Shown here piece after piece: positions 25,171 through 32,057 of a stretch of DNA of 32,093 nt (position 1 is the stretch's first letter; every line of letters starts with the position of its first letter). This stretch comes from Candidatus Parabeggiatoa sp. nov. 2 (GTDB taxonomy: Bacteria; Pseudomonadota; Gammaproteobacteria; Beggiatoales; Beggiatoaceae). A program made the position numbers and the translations under genes. The DNA lies in NCBI GenBank assembly GCA_002085445.1, contig NBMI01000130.1, positions 1 through 32,093 on the forward strand. The letters are read 5' to 3'. A model generated the notes under the pieces. The model was not told the DNA's origin. It was given only the letters and a program-made list of their open reading frames with translations, and ran no database searches.

Positions 25171-26351
25171 TGCTGATACAGCCTTTAAGAATTGGTATTT
25201 ATGGAGTAAGTGGTGCCGGAAAAAGCCGCTTGAGTAAGCAGCTTTCTCACTATGCAGAAGTCATTAATAGTATTGATGGTTCAAAAGCCATTGCCCAAGT
25301 GACACCTGGTGGGTTAACTGCATTCAAAAAATTTGATGAATCCCAACAAAAATATTATCGACAACTCTCGTTAGATTCTTTGCAAGAGCAGTTTGAACGG
25401 GAAGGCAAGCATTTACTGGTAACTGGACATTACTGCTTTTTAAAAAATGCTTCTTTAGAAGTTGTGTGGACTCAAAACGATGCTCAATTCTACGATTTGA
25501 TTTTTCTTTTGCAGCCTACTGTTGAACAACTTTGTATTCAAGTAGAAAAAGATAAGTTTCGCCGGCGAGACACCGCCCCTTATATACTGAGACAATGGAT
25601 GGAAGTAGAGGAAGAGGGCTTAAGCTTCGCCTGTGAAAAAGCCGGAATCCCCTTAGTAAGATTGAGTGGAAATCAGGCTGTTGATAAAATAGAAAGACAG
25701 GTTATTGAGAAAATTTATTTTCATGCAATTGCAATATACGCTAAAAGGATAGGAGAAAAACATAAAAATATTGTTTTATGTGATTGTGATGGCACTTTAA
25801 ACAGAGATGACGCATTTAACTTGATTGCCAACAAAACGATTAATAATGATGCCGTTACCAAAATATTCAAATCATACCCCGAATATTGTTTTAATGCATT
25901 CTATGAGGTTTCATGCTTAATTCAAACAAACAGAGAAGAATTAGATTCGATTATCAATGAAGGCTTAAAACGCCTTAATATGAATACACGTATGACCGCA
26001 AAATTGAGTGAATTAAAAGAGCGACTTAATGTGTATATTGTGTTTATATCAAGCGGAATTCCTTGTGCTTGGAAACAGGCTATTCAGGGTGTAAGTGAAT
26101 ACTCAATTATAGGAGGTGCAAGCTTTGGTCGATATGGGATGATTATAACAAACGATGTTAAAGAACATCTGGTGAAGGAGTTAGTTTCTTATGGATGCCA
26201 TGTAGTGGCCATTGGAAACGGTTCAAATGATTTAGGGATGCTGATTCATAGCAGTAATGCTATTGTGGTCTTTGCTCAAAAACCAAAAGAACAGATGTTG
26301 GAAAAACTAAAAAATGCAGGTAAAAGTTTTGAACTGTTACAGTTGGCATGA
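25170..26351 (+). CDS. P-loop kinase-HAD phosphatase fusion (operon gene 3)
   Basis: 393 residues from ATG 25170 (TAATG overlap with gene 2; the upstream extension to 25122 overlaps it too far). Residues 1-185: P-loop kinase-like domain with Walker A GVSGAGKS at 12-19, VTGHYCFL near 84-91, LIFLLQP near 110-116 and an Arg-rich lid segment (KFRRRDTAPY). It resembles nucleoside/nucleotide kinases. Residues about 198-393: HAD phosphatase of the SerB-like class with DCDGT at 205-209 (nucleophile Asp205), FISSG as motif II, a Lys near DVKEHLV as motif III, and GNGSND as motif IV. A kinase-phosphatase fusion also occurs in polynucleotide kinase-phosphatases, but the HAD part here looks more like small-molecule enzymes. 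Probably bifunctional on a nucleotide-like or sugar-like substrate. Confidence 0.85.
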   Translation: MLIQPLRIGIYGVSGAGKSRLSKQLSHYAEVINSIDGSKAIAQVTPGGLTAFKKFDESQQKYYRQLSLDSLQEQFEREGKHLLVTGHYCFLKNASLEVVWTQNDAQFYDLIFLLQPTVEQLCIQVEKDKFRRRDTAPYILRQWMEVEEEGLSFACEKAGIPLVRLSGNQAVDKIERQVIEKIYFHAIAIYAKRIGEKHKNIVLCDCDGTLNRDDAFNLIANKTINNDAVTKIFKSYPEYCFNAFYEVSCLIQTNREELDSIINEGLKRLNMNTRMTAKLSELKERLNVYIVFISSGIPCAWKQAIQGVSEYSIIGGASFGRYGMIITNDVKEHLVKELVSYGCHVVAIGNGSNDLGMLIHSSNAIVVFAQKPKEQMLEKLKNAGKSFELLQLA

Positions 26352-26363
26352 TGAGAAGGAACA

Positions 26364-26948
26364 ATGATTATAATTCTTGAAGAAGAAAACAACTATATTA
26401 AAGTGCTTAACACGCGTTCACGTGAATATGAGTGCTCTACAAACGAACTCTCTGAGATACACAAGCGTGTAGGTGTTTCTTTAGGGGAACGCATTCTTAA
26501 TAAATGGCCTTTGAAAGAGATTGAAATTCAGAATGCTCAAAATAAGCGGGGAACCGGTTATACCTTTGATCACTCAAATGTCACGTTGGTTACCATGATG
26601 AGAGCCGGGCTGTATCTATCCTTAGGCATCAAAGAAGTTCTCGGTAATGGTTTTTCCCATATTTTAAGTAATAAAGCAACCGAGATAAAAGCAGAAAGTG
26701 TTATAGAACGTGATATTATTCTGGTGGATTCGGTCATAAACTCAGGTGCCTCAGTTGAACAATATATTGAGGCTTTGTCGACCGCCCGTTCTATCACAGT
26801 AGCTTGCCTTGTCATGCAGTCAGGATTTATTGAAAAGGTTCAAAATAAATATCCGTTACATGAGTTTTACACAAGCCGAGTGTCTGACAACTACTATGTT
26901 GGAAGCGGTAAAAACGACACCGGAAATCGACTTTTTGGAACATTTTGA
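26364..26948 (+). CDS. UPRT-like phosphoribosyltransferase (operon gene 4)
   Basis: 194 residues. The type I phosphoribosyltransferase core is visible: MMRAGLYLSLGI near 74-85 (equivalent to the RAGL block of uracil phosphoribosyltransferase), the PRPP loop IILVDSVINSGASV near 118-131, and a C-terminal base-binding segment YYVGSGKNDTGNRLFGT near 176-192 like the GLGDxGDRxFGT of UPRT. It should attach a base to PRPP or do the reverse reaction. The loop (VDSVINSGAS) deviates from the usual VDPMLATGGS, so the base may not be uracil. AAGGA lies about 7 nt before the ATG; 12 nt separate it from gene 3. An attC-like site follows 28 nt after the stop. Confidence 0.85.
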   Translation: MIIILEEENNYIKVLNTRSREYECSTNELSEIHKRVGVSLGERILNKWPLKEIEIQNAQNKRGTGYTFDHSNVTLVTMMRAGLYLSLGIKEVLGNGFSHILSNKATEIKAESVIERDIILVDSVINSGASVEQYIEALSTARSITVACLVMQSGFIEKVQNKYPLHEFYTSRVSDNYYVGSGKNDTGNRLFGTF

Positions 26949-26975
26949 ATGATTGATATTGGTAATCGATTTTGA

Positions 26976-27036
26976 CCGCTAACAAGACGTTCCACCGGAC
27001 GGAAAATCCGCTACGCTCCATTGCCGCCGGTGTTAG
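26976..27036 (+). other. attC-like integron recombination site
   Basis: Left simple-site core CGCTAACAAG (26977-26986), then GTTCCACCGGACGG; right side TTGCCGCCGGTG followed by GTTAGGC (27032-27038). CACCGG-A-CGG on the left can pair with CCGCCGGTG on the right leaving one unpaired A, the kind of extrahelical base attC sites carry. The site has the usual ~60-bp length and lies just after a stop codon. The left R'' core departs from the strict consensus at two positions. No integrase gene is in the window. Confidence 0.55.
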
Positions 27037-27119
27037 GCACTGTAAATAATTAAGTTGCTTATTTTGTCTAAAAATTTAACAAGTTATTTTTTGACAGTGC
27101 CTTAGCCTACAAAAGGTAA

Positions 27120-27386
27120 ATACTGGACGAGATAATGGCAGATAAGCTAGTGTCTCTGGTAGTCCGCCAGCATAGGTATCGCGATATTTTGGATTTGCGC
27201 TGGCTCAAGCAACAGGGTGCTGGGTTCAAAATCGAATGGGTTAATGGCAAGATTAGGGATTATCGGATAGAGAACTATAGTTGTTCAGAAAAATACCTGC
27301 CACGTAAAAAACCCAAACCCATCCCAATCGACAGCATCAAACATGGTAAACTTCAAACCCTTTCAGTTAAACAATTTTTGAGATAA
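27120..27386 (+). pseudogene. C-terminal fragment of an AbiEii-like nucleotidyltransferase
   Basis: The open frame begins after a TAA at 27117 and contains ILDEIMADKLVSLVVRQ then HRYRDILDLRWLKQQGA, which resembles the C-terminal half of AbiEii/AbiGii-type nucleotidyltransferase toxins (ADKLVAL...RDxxDLxWLxxQG). The catalytic N-terminal part is absent. After ENYS the frame enters the segment YLPRKKPKPIPIDSIKH, the same mod-like sequence as at 22576, so this is a chimera of two broken genes. Not expected to be functional. Confidence 0.5.
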
Positions 27387-27863
27387 GATTACATGGGGCA
27401 GCACAACGTGCTTTTAATAGAGAACCATTAGCTCGTGTACTTTATAATAGATGCAAGTAATCTTGCTACAACAAGTATCCACCTTGTACTCAACAGGGTG
27501 GATACAACGCCCGCCGCCCTTTCCCCGCTTTGCTCCCCCAATCATTCAAAATCCTACCCAAAATATGAACATTGGCACCGCTGATTTGCTTAAGGGCCAT
27601 AAAATGTCTTGAAAATTCGTTTATCCGCGCAATTCGCTGTACTCAACTGTTGTACTCAACTCAGTTCAATCTGATTTGAGGGCCATAAAATAGATTGGAT
27701 GCTTTCAAATCAAAGTATGGCCCTCAATCGCGTCTAATATTTATACTTTTTGTAGGGATATTTTGAGCACGAGACGTTTGAAAGCGGGACAGAATGAGTA
27801 CAATTTTTTTTAAGACGAACCACCTCACCATTGAGTATCGATCAGCAATAGCGAGAGTAGCGA
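27387..27863. repeat. Gene-free stretch: hairpin, reverse A repeats, F element with tail
   Basis: A TATCCACC/GGTGGATA hairpin at about 27475-27505 could be a terminator. One full reverse A repeat lies at about 27616-27647 with a partial copy after it. F element 27677-27726, followed by the conserved tail also seen after the F element at 21913 (27740-27805). No coding frame supported. Confidence 0.7.
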
Positions 27864-28079
27864 GCGTAGGGTGGGTAGAAGCTTTGCTATAACCCACCCT
27901 TTTTTTTCTGATTGGTTGATTTATGGTGGGTTGAATAAACCTACCATACCAAGCTTTGATTTGCACTTCATTCTACCCGACCTGAACTCACCACACTTGT
28001 TCAGTTTTCGTTATGAACGAACGCCAACATAAGGCTATCCTATCGTAAGGGAAACTTACGTGCATTTAACCAAAGATTA
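27864..28079 (+). repeat. ~210-bp element K, copy 1 (includes an H hairpin)
   Basis: Begins GCGTAGGGTGGGTAG and ends CCAAAGATTA. It is a diverged direct copy of 29517-29716; both contain AGAAGCTTTGCTATAACCCA near the start and GTTTTCGTTA...GAACGAA further on. The two copies flank the HicBA pair. Confidence 0.75.
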
Positions 28080-28185
28080 GTCAGCAAACGTAGATATATT
28101 CAATAGTTTGTTTAATACGATTGGAGACGTTAAAATGTACTACCATTAATATTAATGATAGCAAACACACTAAGGAGTTACAGCA

Positions 28186-28434
28186 ATGCACAGAAAGACA
28201 TATCACATAAAAGCGATTTGGGATAATGATGCCGAAGTCTGGGTTGCTGAGAGCGAGGATATTCCTGGACTGATTACTGAAGCCGAAACTCAAGCAGAAC
28301 TGGAAAGCAAGCTCCGTGTCATGGTGCCGGAATTGCTTCTTGAAAATGGTGTAATAGACTGTGTAAAGCAGGAAATTCCTGTCAGGATTCACGAAGAACG
28401 TGACTTCTATTTATATGCACCATGCCCGGTTTAG
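28186..28434 (+). CDS. hicB: HicB-like antitoxin (DUF1902 type)
   Basis: 82 residues. The first half is the partly degraded RNase H-like fold of HicB: YHIKAIWDNDAEVWVAESED then IPGLITEAETQAEL, with the IPGL motif that marks the family; the sequence type fits DUF1902. No HTH or ribbon-helix-helix DNA-binding domain follows, so it is the short form. A strong Shine-Dalgarno (AAGGAG) stands 8 nt before ATG 28186. The toxin gene starts 3 nt after its stop. Antitoxin-first order is less common than hicA-hicB but is usual for DUF1902 pairs. Neutralises the downstream HicA. Intact. Confidence 0.85.
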   Translation: MHRKTYHIKAIWDNDAEVWVAESEDIPGLITEAETQAELESKLRVMVPELLLENGVIDCVKQEIPVRIHEERDFYLYAPCPV

Positions 28435-28437
28435 ATT

Positions 28438-28632
28438 ATGTCAGATTTCACCCCAGAAGTTAAAAAAATCCTTAAAGAAAATGGTTGCTGGTTTAAGCGC
28501 CGAGGAAAAGGTGATCACGATATATGGCACAGCCCTATTAGTGACAGATCATTTCCGGTAGATGCCAAGATTAAATCGCGACATACCGCTAATGGTATTC
28601 TTAAGCATGCCGGATTAGATAAAGCGTTTTGA
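28438..28632 (+). CDS. hicA: HicA-like mRNA interferase toxin
   Basis: 64 residues, typical length. HicA has a dsRBD-like fold with one catalytic His in a G-x-H motif; here it is within RRGKGDHDIWHSP (His near residue 28). The following FPVDAKIKSRHTANGILKHAGL is the conserved C-terminal half. Translated right after HicB (3-nt gap), so co-expressed with it. HicA cuts mRNA and tmRNA without needing the ribosome. The pair sits between two direct copies of element K, which would allow its loss by homologous recombination. Intact. Confidence 0.85.
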   Translation: MSDFTPEVKKILKENGCWFKRRGKGDHDIWHSPISDRSFPVDAKIKSRHTANGILKHAGLDKAF

Positions 28633-28747
28633 GCCAGCGTAGTAGGGTGGGCTCAAAACACACAACTACTTTGATGTTCGTAGAATGGGTTCCGCTCTAC
28701 TTCAAAGCGTTCTCATCAACAATTCTTTTTTATAAATTCCTTCTTAT

Positions 28748-28857
28748 GTGCAGAGAAATCCCTTATAAAATACAATCCTTGTTGTTATTGCATTGTGGAC
28801 GTTACCCGAAAAATGGGAATGCGCCCGGTTTTGTAGTTATTTGGCACGGTATGATTT
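28748..28857 (+). repeat. 110-bp element I, copy 2
   Basis: 109 of 110 positions match copy 1 at 21711-21820. The near identity over 7 kb distance, in a region where other repeats diverge, points to recent duplication or transposition. It merges directly into the F element that starts at 28857. Confidence 0.8.
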
Positions 28858-28946
28858 GAGGGCCATAAAATACTTACGTCGGCAAAAGTTTCGATCCGCG
28901 AAACTTTTGCCGACGTGGATGCTTTCAAATCAAACTATGGCCCTCA
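28857..28946 (+). repeat. F hairpin with a second palindrome nested in its loop
   Basis: Outer arms TGAGGGCCATA and TATGGCCCTCA. The loop carries an inner palindrome (28876-28916) with arms ACGTCGGCAAAAGTTTCG and its complement, absent from the F copies at 12588, 18667, 27677 and 31869. Confidence 0.85.
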
Positions 28947-29236
28947 GTCGCGCCTAATTATCCATTGAGAAATCCGATTTTTCCAAAAAATCTGATTTCT
29001 TGGCTCCCATTCGTTTATCCGCGCTTGTGTCGCTGTACTCAACTCAGTTAAATGTCTTTTAAATTCGTTTATCCGCGTAATTCGTTGTACTCCGTTTATC
29101 CGCGTAATTAGTTGTACTCAACTCTTTCAATTCGTTTATCCGCGCAATTCGCTGTACTCAACAATTCGTTTATCCGCGTAATTAGTTGTACTCAACAATT
29201 CGTTTATCCACGTAATTCGCTGTACTCAACCTGATT
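28947..29236. repeat. AGAAATCC hairpin and array of reverse A repeats
   Basis: An AGAAATCC/GATTTCT hairpin at about 28968-29003, then six reverse A repeats or partial copies between about 29008 and 29230. No gene. Confidence 0.8.
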
Positions 29237-29327
29237 TGAGGGCCATAAAATACTTACGTCGGCAAAAGTACAGCGAAGCGAAACTTTTGCCGACGTTGGA
29301 TGCTTTCAAATCAAAGTATGGCCCTCA
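29237..29327 (+). repeat. Second F hairpin with nested palindrome
   Basis: Same design as 28857-28946: the inner palindrome (29256-29296) has the same outer arms ACGTCGGCAAAAGT, but its centre differs (ACAGCGAAGCG-type), so the two insertions have diverged or are independent. Confidence 0.85.
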
Positions 29328-29516
29328 ATCGCCTCTAATATTAATACTTTTACAAAGGCGCGTTGAGTAATGATTAAGCCGAAGCAAGCGTAGCATGGGT
29401 GCGCCAAGCGAAGCTTGGCATTTCTTGCCGGGTGAAAGTTCCTGTCGGGCAAGGGGTATCGAGTGTTGTGTATCTGTAGGAGGTGGCACTGCTACTAAAC
29501 GAAGGGTACGAATCAA

Positions 29517-29716
29517 GCGTAGGGTGAGTAGAAGCTTTGCTATAACCCACCATTCCTCCTAATTGGCTTATTTATGGTGGGTTGAACGAACGAGTTGCAC
29601 TTCATTTTACCCGACATGAACTAACAACACGGTAGGTTTTCGTTAAGAACGAATGCCAACATAAAGCGCATTCGACGAGTCAAAAAGGAAACCGACGTGC
29701 TTTTTACCAAAGATTA
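29517..29716 (+). repeat. ~200-bp element K, copy 2
   Basis: Direct, diverged copy of 27864-28079. Starts GCGTAGGGTGAGTAG and ends CCAAAGATTA. The stretch 29328-29516 before it and 29717-30116 after it show no supported gene. Confidence 0.75.
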
Positions 29717-30116
29717 TTAAGGTTGTCGAGTCGTTGCGGGCGTAAGCCTTTTTTAAAACACAGTGGTTTCCAAATAACAGATTTAACCATGAACTGATAC
29801 CACTTTCATCAGATTTCAGCCTTTATCCTTCTGACTTGGCAGAGTTATTCAACCCGTCTGTACCTGAGGTTTGAGAGTCCAAGTCTGATTGAAGATGATC
29901 ATCAGTTAGGCACACAAGTAGAATCAATGCGATAAACAGTTTCCTAATAACAATTTCAGAGTAGCTCGAAGAATATACCCAAAGCAATCTGCTTGAAAAA
30001 CGCATCATAATGTCTAATAAAAAACCATTTAACTCTCTACCTCTATACGCTTTTGATTTTTTATCTGGTAAATTTCTTGTGGATATGCTATTAATAATAT
30101 AACTGGAGAGCATGTT

Positions 30117-30427
30117 ATGCATATTATCTCAAAAAGACCATTTAATGATGCTGCAAATAACTATCTAATTGTCGAGAAGCAATTTTGGATACCTATAACA
30201 CGCTAAAAAGAGGTATTTTTAAAACCCCAGAGGAGTTAAGAATGTTTTTTCCGTCTTTGGATAATTTTAAATACCGGGATAAGTGGTGGATTATTGATAT
30301 TTGTGGCAATCATTTAAGATTAATGGCAGCCATTCAATTTGTACACCAAAGGTTATATGTCAAGCTTATGGTCACTCATGCAGAGTATGACAAACTTTGC
30401 AAAAAATATAGAGGAGGAGAACAGTGA
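30117..30427 (+). pseudogene. higB: HigB-type toxin with a one-base frameshift
   Basis: ATG 30117 follows GGAG and begins MHIISKRPFNDAANNY, the standard start of PF09907 HigB toxins. After about 20 codons the family sequence continues in another frame: REAILDTYNTLKRGIFKTPEEL, then FPSLDNFKYRDKWWIIDICG, NHLRLMAAIQF and VTHAEYDKL, to the stop at 30425-30427. The total span (311 nt) is one base short of an open 104-codon gene, so a single-base deletion near 30165-30175 explains it. Without frameshifting no full toxin is made. The second half has only a TTG at 30185 as a possible start. The antitoxin gene follows with TGATG overlap. Confidence 0.85.
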
Positions 30428-30792
30428 TGTCAACTATACAATCAAAAGCACTGACAGATTCTTTTCGGGCATTTGCTTCACAAGCATCGCCAATTTTACA
30501 TATCCATACAAATGAGGATTATGAAGAAGCTTTAGAATTTGTTGAATATCTTTTTGATTTAGCTGAAGATTCTGAAAACGACCCTCTAAATGACTTAATT
30601 ACGATTATTTCAAGGTCAATAGAAGAATATGAGTCGAATCAACAGGAACTCGTCAAATTTGAGCAAGAAGCACAAGCAATGGATCCAAGTATCTCTATGC
30701 TTCGTACACTCCTGAATCAATTGCCGAATGGGGGTTGCAGCCCGAAACGTTTTATCCCGTCATTTTTAGCAAGCGCAGCCAAGCAAGCGTAG
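30427..30792 (+). CDS. higA: HigA-type antitoxin, C-terminal HTH lost
   Basis: 121 residues from ATG 30427, overlapping the toxin stop (TGATG), with GAGGAG close upstream; a GTG one codon earlier is possible. The N-terminal part matches HigA partners of PF09907 toxins: ILHIHTNEDYEEALEFVEYL, DSENDPLNDLI, IEEYESNQQELVKFEQEA, DPSISMLRTLLNQ. The family then continues with a helix-turn-helix (EIGSKSxVSxVLxGxR). Here, after LLNQ, it changes to an unrelated 23-residue tail (LPNGGCSPKRFIPSFLASA, then AKQA) and stops. The toxin-binding part may remain but DNA binding and autorepression should be lost. Together with the frameshifted toxin, the operon is decayed. Confidence 0.8.
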   Translation: MSTIQSKALTDSFRAFASQASPILHIHTNEDYEEALEFVEYLFDLAEDSENDPLNDLITIISRSIEEYESNQQELVKFEQEAQAMDPSISMLRTLLNQLPNGGCSPKRFIPSFLASAAKQA

Positions 30793-31225
30793 CTATGTGT
30801 AGGTAGAGATGTAGATGAATTGTATGTCCGGTGAGTAATAACTGGGAAGAAATGTTAAAACAATAAGGCTTCAACCCCCGAAGAAGTTGAATGTTAAGAG
30901 CCACTGGTGAACTAATTAATAATTAATAATTAATTAATTATTAACTCGGCCTCAACCCCGAAGGGGTTGAATGTGAAACAGTTTTCCATTTTGTTATCTA
31001 GGGCTTGCCCCTACGAACCGTCGTGTCATGTAGGGGCAATCCTTTATGGTTGCCCCTTCGATATTGGCGTATCGATAAATACCAGAAAATTTATGCTTCA
31101 GTACTTAGTGAGCTAAAAAATGAGCTTCCACGAACAAACCAAGAATATTGTAGAACCAAGAAATTCGATTAAAAAAATAGGATTTCTTGGAATTTCTTGA
31201 TCCAAGAAGAAAAAGGAGTCAATAC
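30793..31225. repeat. Gene-free stretch with three hairpin families and an AATTAAT tract
   Basis: TCAACCCCGAAGGGGTTGA-type hairpins at about 30870-30892 and 30951-30971, on both sides of an AATTAAT-rich tract (30912-30945). An E palindrome (GGGGCAATCC family) at 31003-31043. An AGAAAT/ATTTCTTGG hairpin around 31150-31195. AAGGAG just before 31226 is the ribosome binding site of the next gene. Confidence 0.7.
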
Positions 31226-31732
31226 ATGAGCGAAGTGCTTGATATTGAAAAAGAACTTATTGAGGACGAGGAGGCATGGGAAATAGGCTCATTAAACCAT
31301 AGCATTACACAAGCACAGATAACAACTCTACTGGGTTCTGATAAACGTTTCCGAGTGATGGTAGAGTTAAGTTTAGAAGCCCGCCAAATCGATCTGACCC
31401 AATTTGGAATTAAAGCGAAAGATGAGCTTAAGCCCGATATCTGCCTATATCCTCACACAGTTAAAGGAAAAAGACGTCTGAGAATGTCAGAAATGCCATT
31501 ATTGGCCATTGAAATTGTTTCACCCACCTAAAGCAATGAAAGTTTGGTCGCTAAGTTTGATGCCTATTTTGCTTTGGGAGTGAAATCCTGTTGGTTAGTG
31601 ATACCAACGGTTAAGTCTATTGCCGTTTATTCACAGCCAGATACATTTAGGATGTTTGATCTCAATGACATTGATGTGATTGATGAACTATTAGAGATTA
31701 AACTACCCCTTCCTGAGATTTTTGATTGGTAA
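31226..31732 (+). pseudogene. Uma2-family (PD-(D/E)XK) protein with an in-frame stop
   Basis: ATG 31226 follows AAGGAG. The protein matches Uma2/DUF820 predicted endonucleases: SLNHSITQAQI, KPDICLYP (catalytic Asp), LAIEIVSPT (catalytic Glu), then VAKFDAYFALGVKSCWLVIP. A TAA at 31529-31531 interrupts the frame right after EIVSPT, where relatives have Gln (CAA); the sequence continues in the same frame to 31732. A single C-to-T change is the simplest explanation. The first product (101 residues) lacks the essential second half. Uma2 proteins are very numerous in cyanobacteria and large sulfur bacteria; their role is not settled. A sequencing error cannot be excluded. Confidence 0.85.
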
Positions 31733-31967
31733 GATAGGTAGTGACTCATAACGGCAGTCGTCCAAACTAACTAATGGCCGTCGTCGGCCAACTTGAGTTT
31801 GTGCGATACGTGATACGCGGGCCCTGTTATTTCAATAACATTTTTAGGGTTATTTGGAGTATCTTGTTTGAGGGCCATAAAATAGATTGGATGCTTTCAA
31901 ATCAAACGATGGCCCTCAATCGCCTCTAATATTAATTCGTTTATCCGCGTAATTCGCTGTACTCATT
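31733..31967. repeat. F hairpin and reverse A repeat
   Basis: A GTCCAAACTAACTAATGGCC segment (31760s) related to B; F hairpin at 31869-31918 without the nested palindrome; one reverse A repeat at about 31935-31965. No gene. Confidence 0.75.
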
Positions 31968-32055
31968 TTAGTTAATACCAAAAGACTCCAATAACGCCTT
32001 TGCCCGTTGATACTCCAGAGTCGGCATCAATGCCATTAAGTTAAGGGCTTTGCAC
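31968..32055 (-). CDS. Possible 3' end of an unrecognised minus-strand gene
   Basis: On the minus strand a frame reads ALNLMALMPTLEYQRAKAL, LESFGIN, then a stop at 31968-31970. The composition is that of a helical C-terminus. Upstream, the frame passes into an E palindrome at 32058-32093, so this may be a gene end cut by a repeat and not an active gene entering from the right. Family not recognised. Confidence 0.25.
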
Positions 32056-32057
32056 GT

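Noticed and set aside
25170..26351. Kinase-HAD fusion as a polynucleotide kinase-phosphatase for RNA repair
   Set aside because: The domain order fits, but the HAD part has the SerB-like motifs (DCDGT, GNGSND) and no ligase is nearby. Not excluded, only not preferred.
27616..29327. Mobile element with transposase
   Set aside because: I looked for transposase motifs on both strands here and elsewhere in the window and recognised none; only non-coding repeat units are present.
29823..30122. Minus-strand ORF of 99 codons
   Set aside because: It overlaps the start and ribosome binding site of the plus-strand higB remnant, has no recognisable family and no clear ribosome binding site.
30912..30945. 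AATTAAT-rich tract as a replication origin
   Set aside because: No DnaA-box cluster or replication gene nearby; it looks like simple-sequence slippage between two hairpins.
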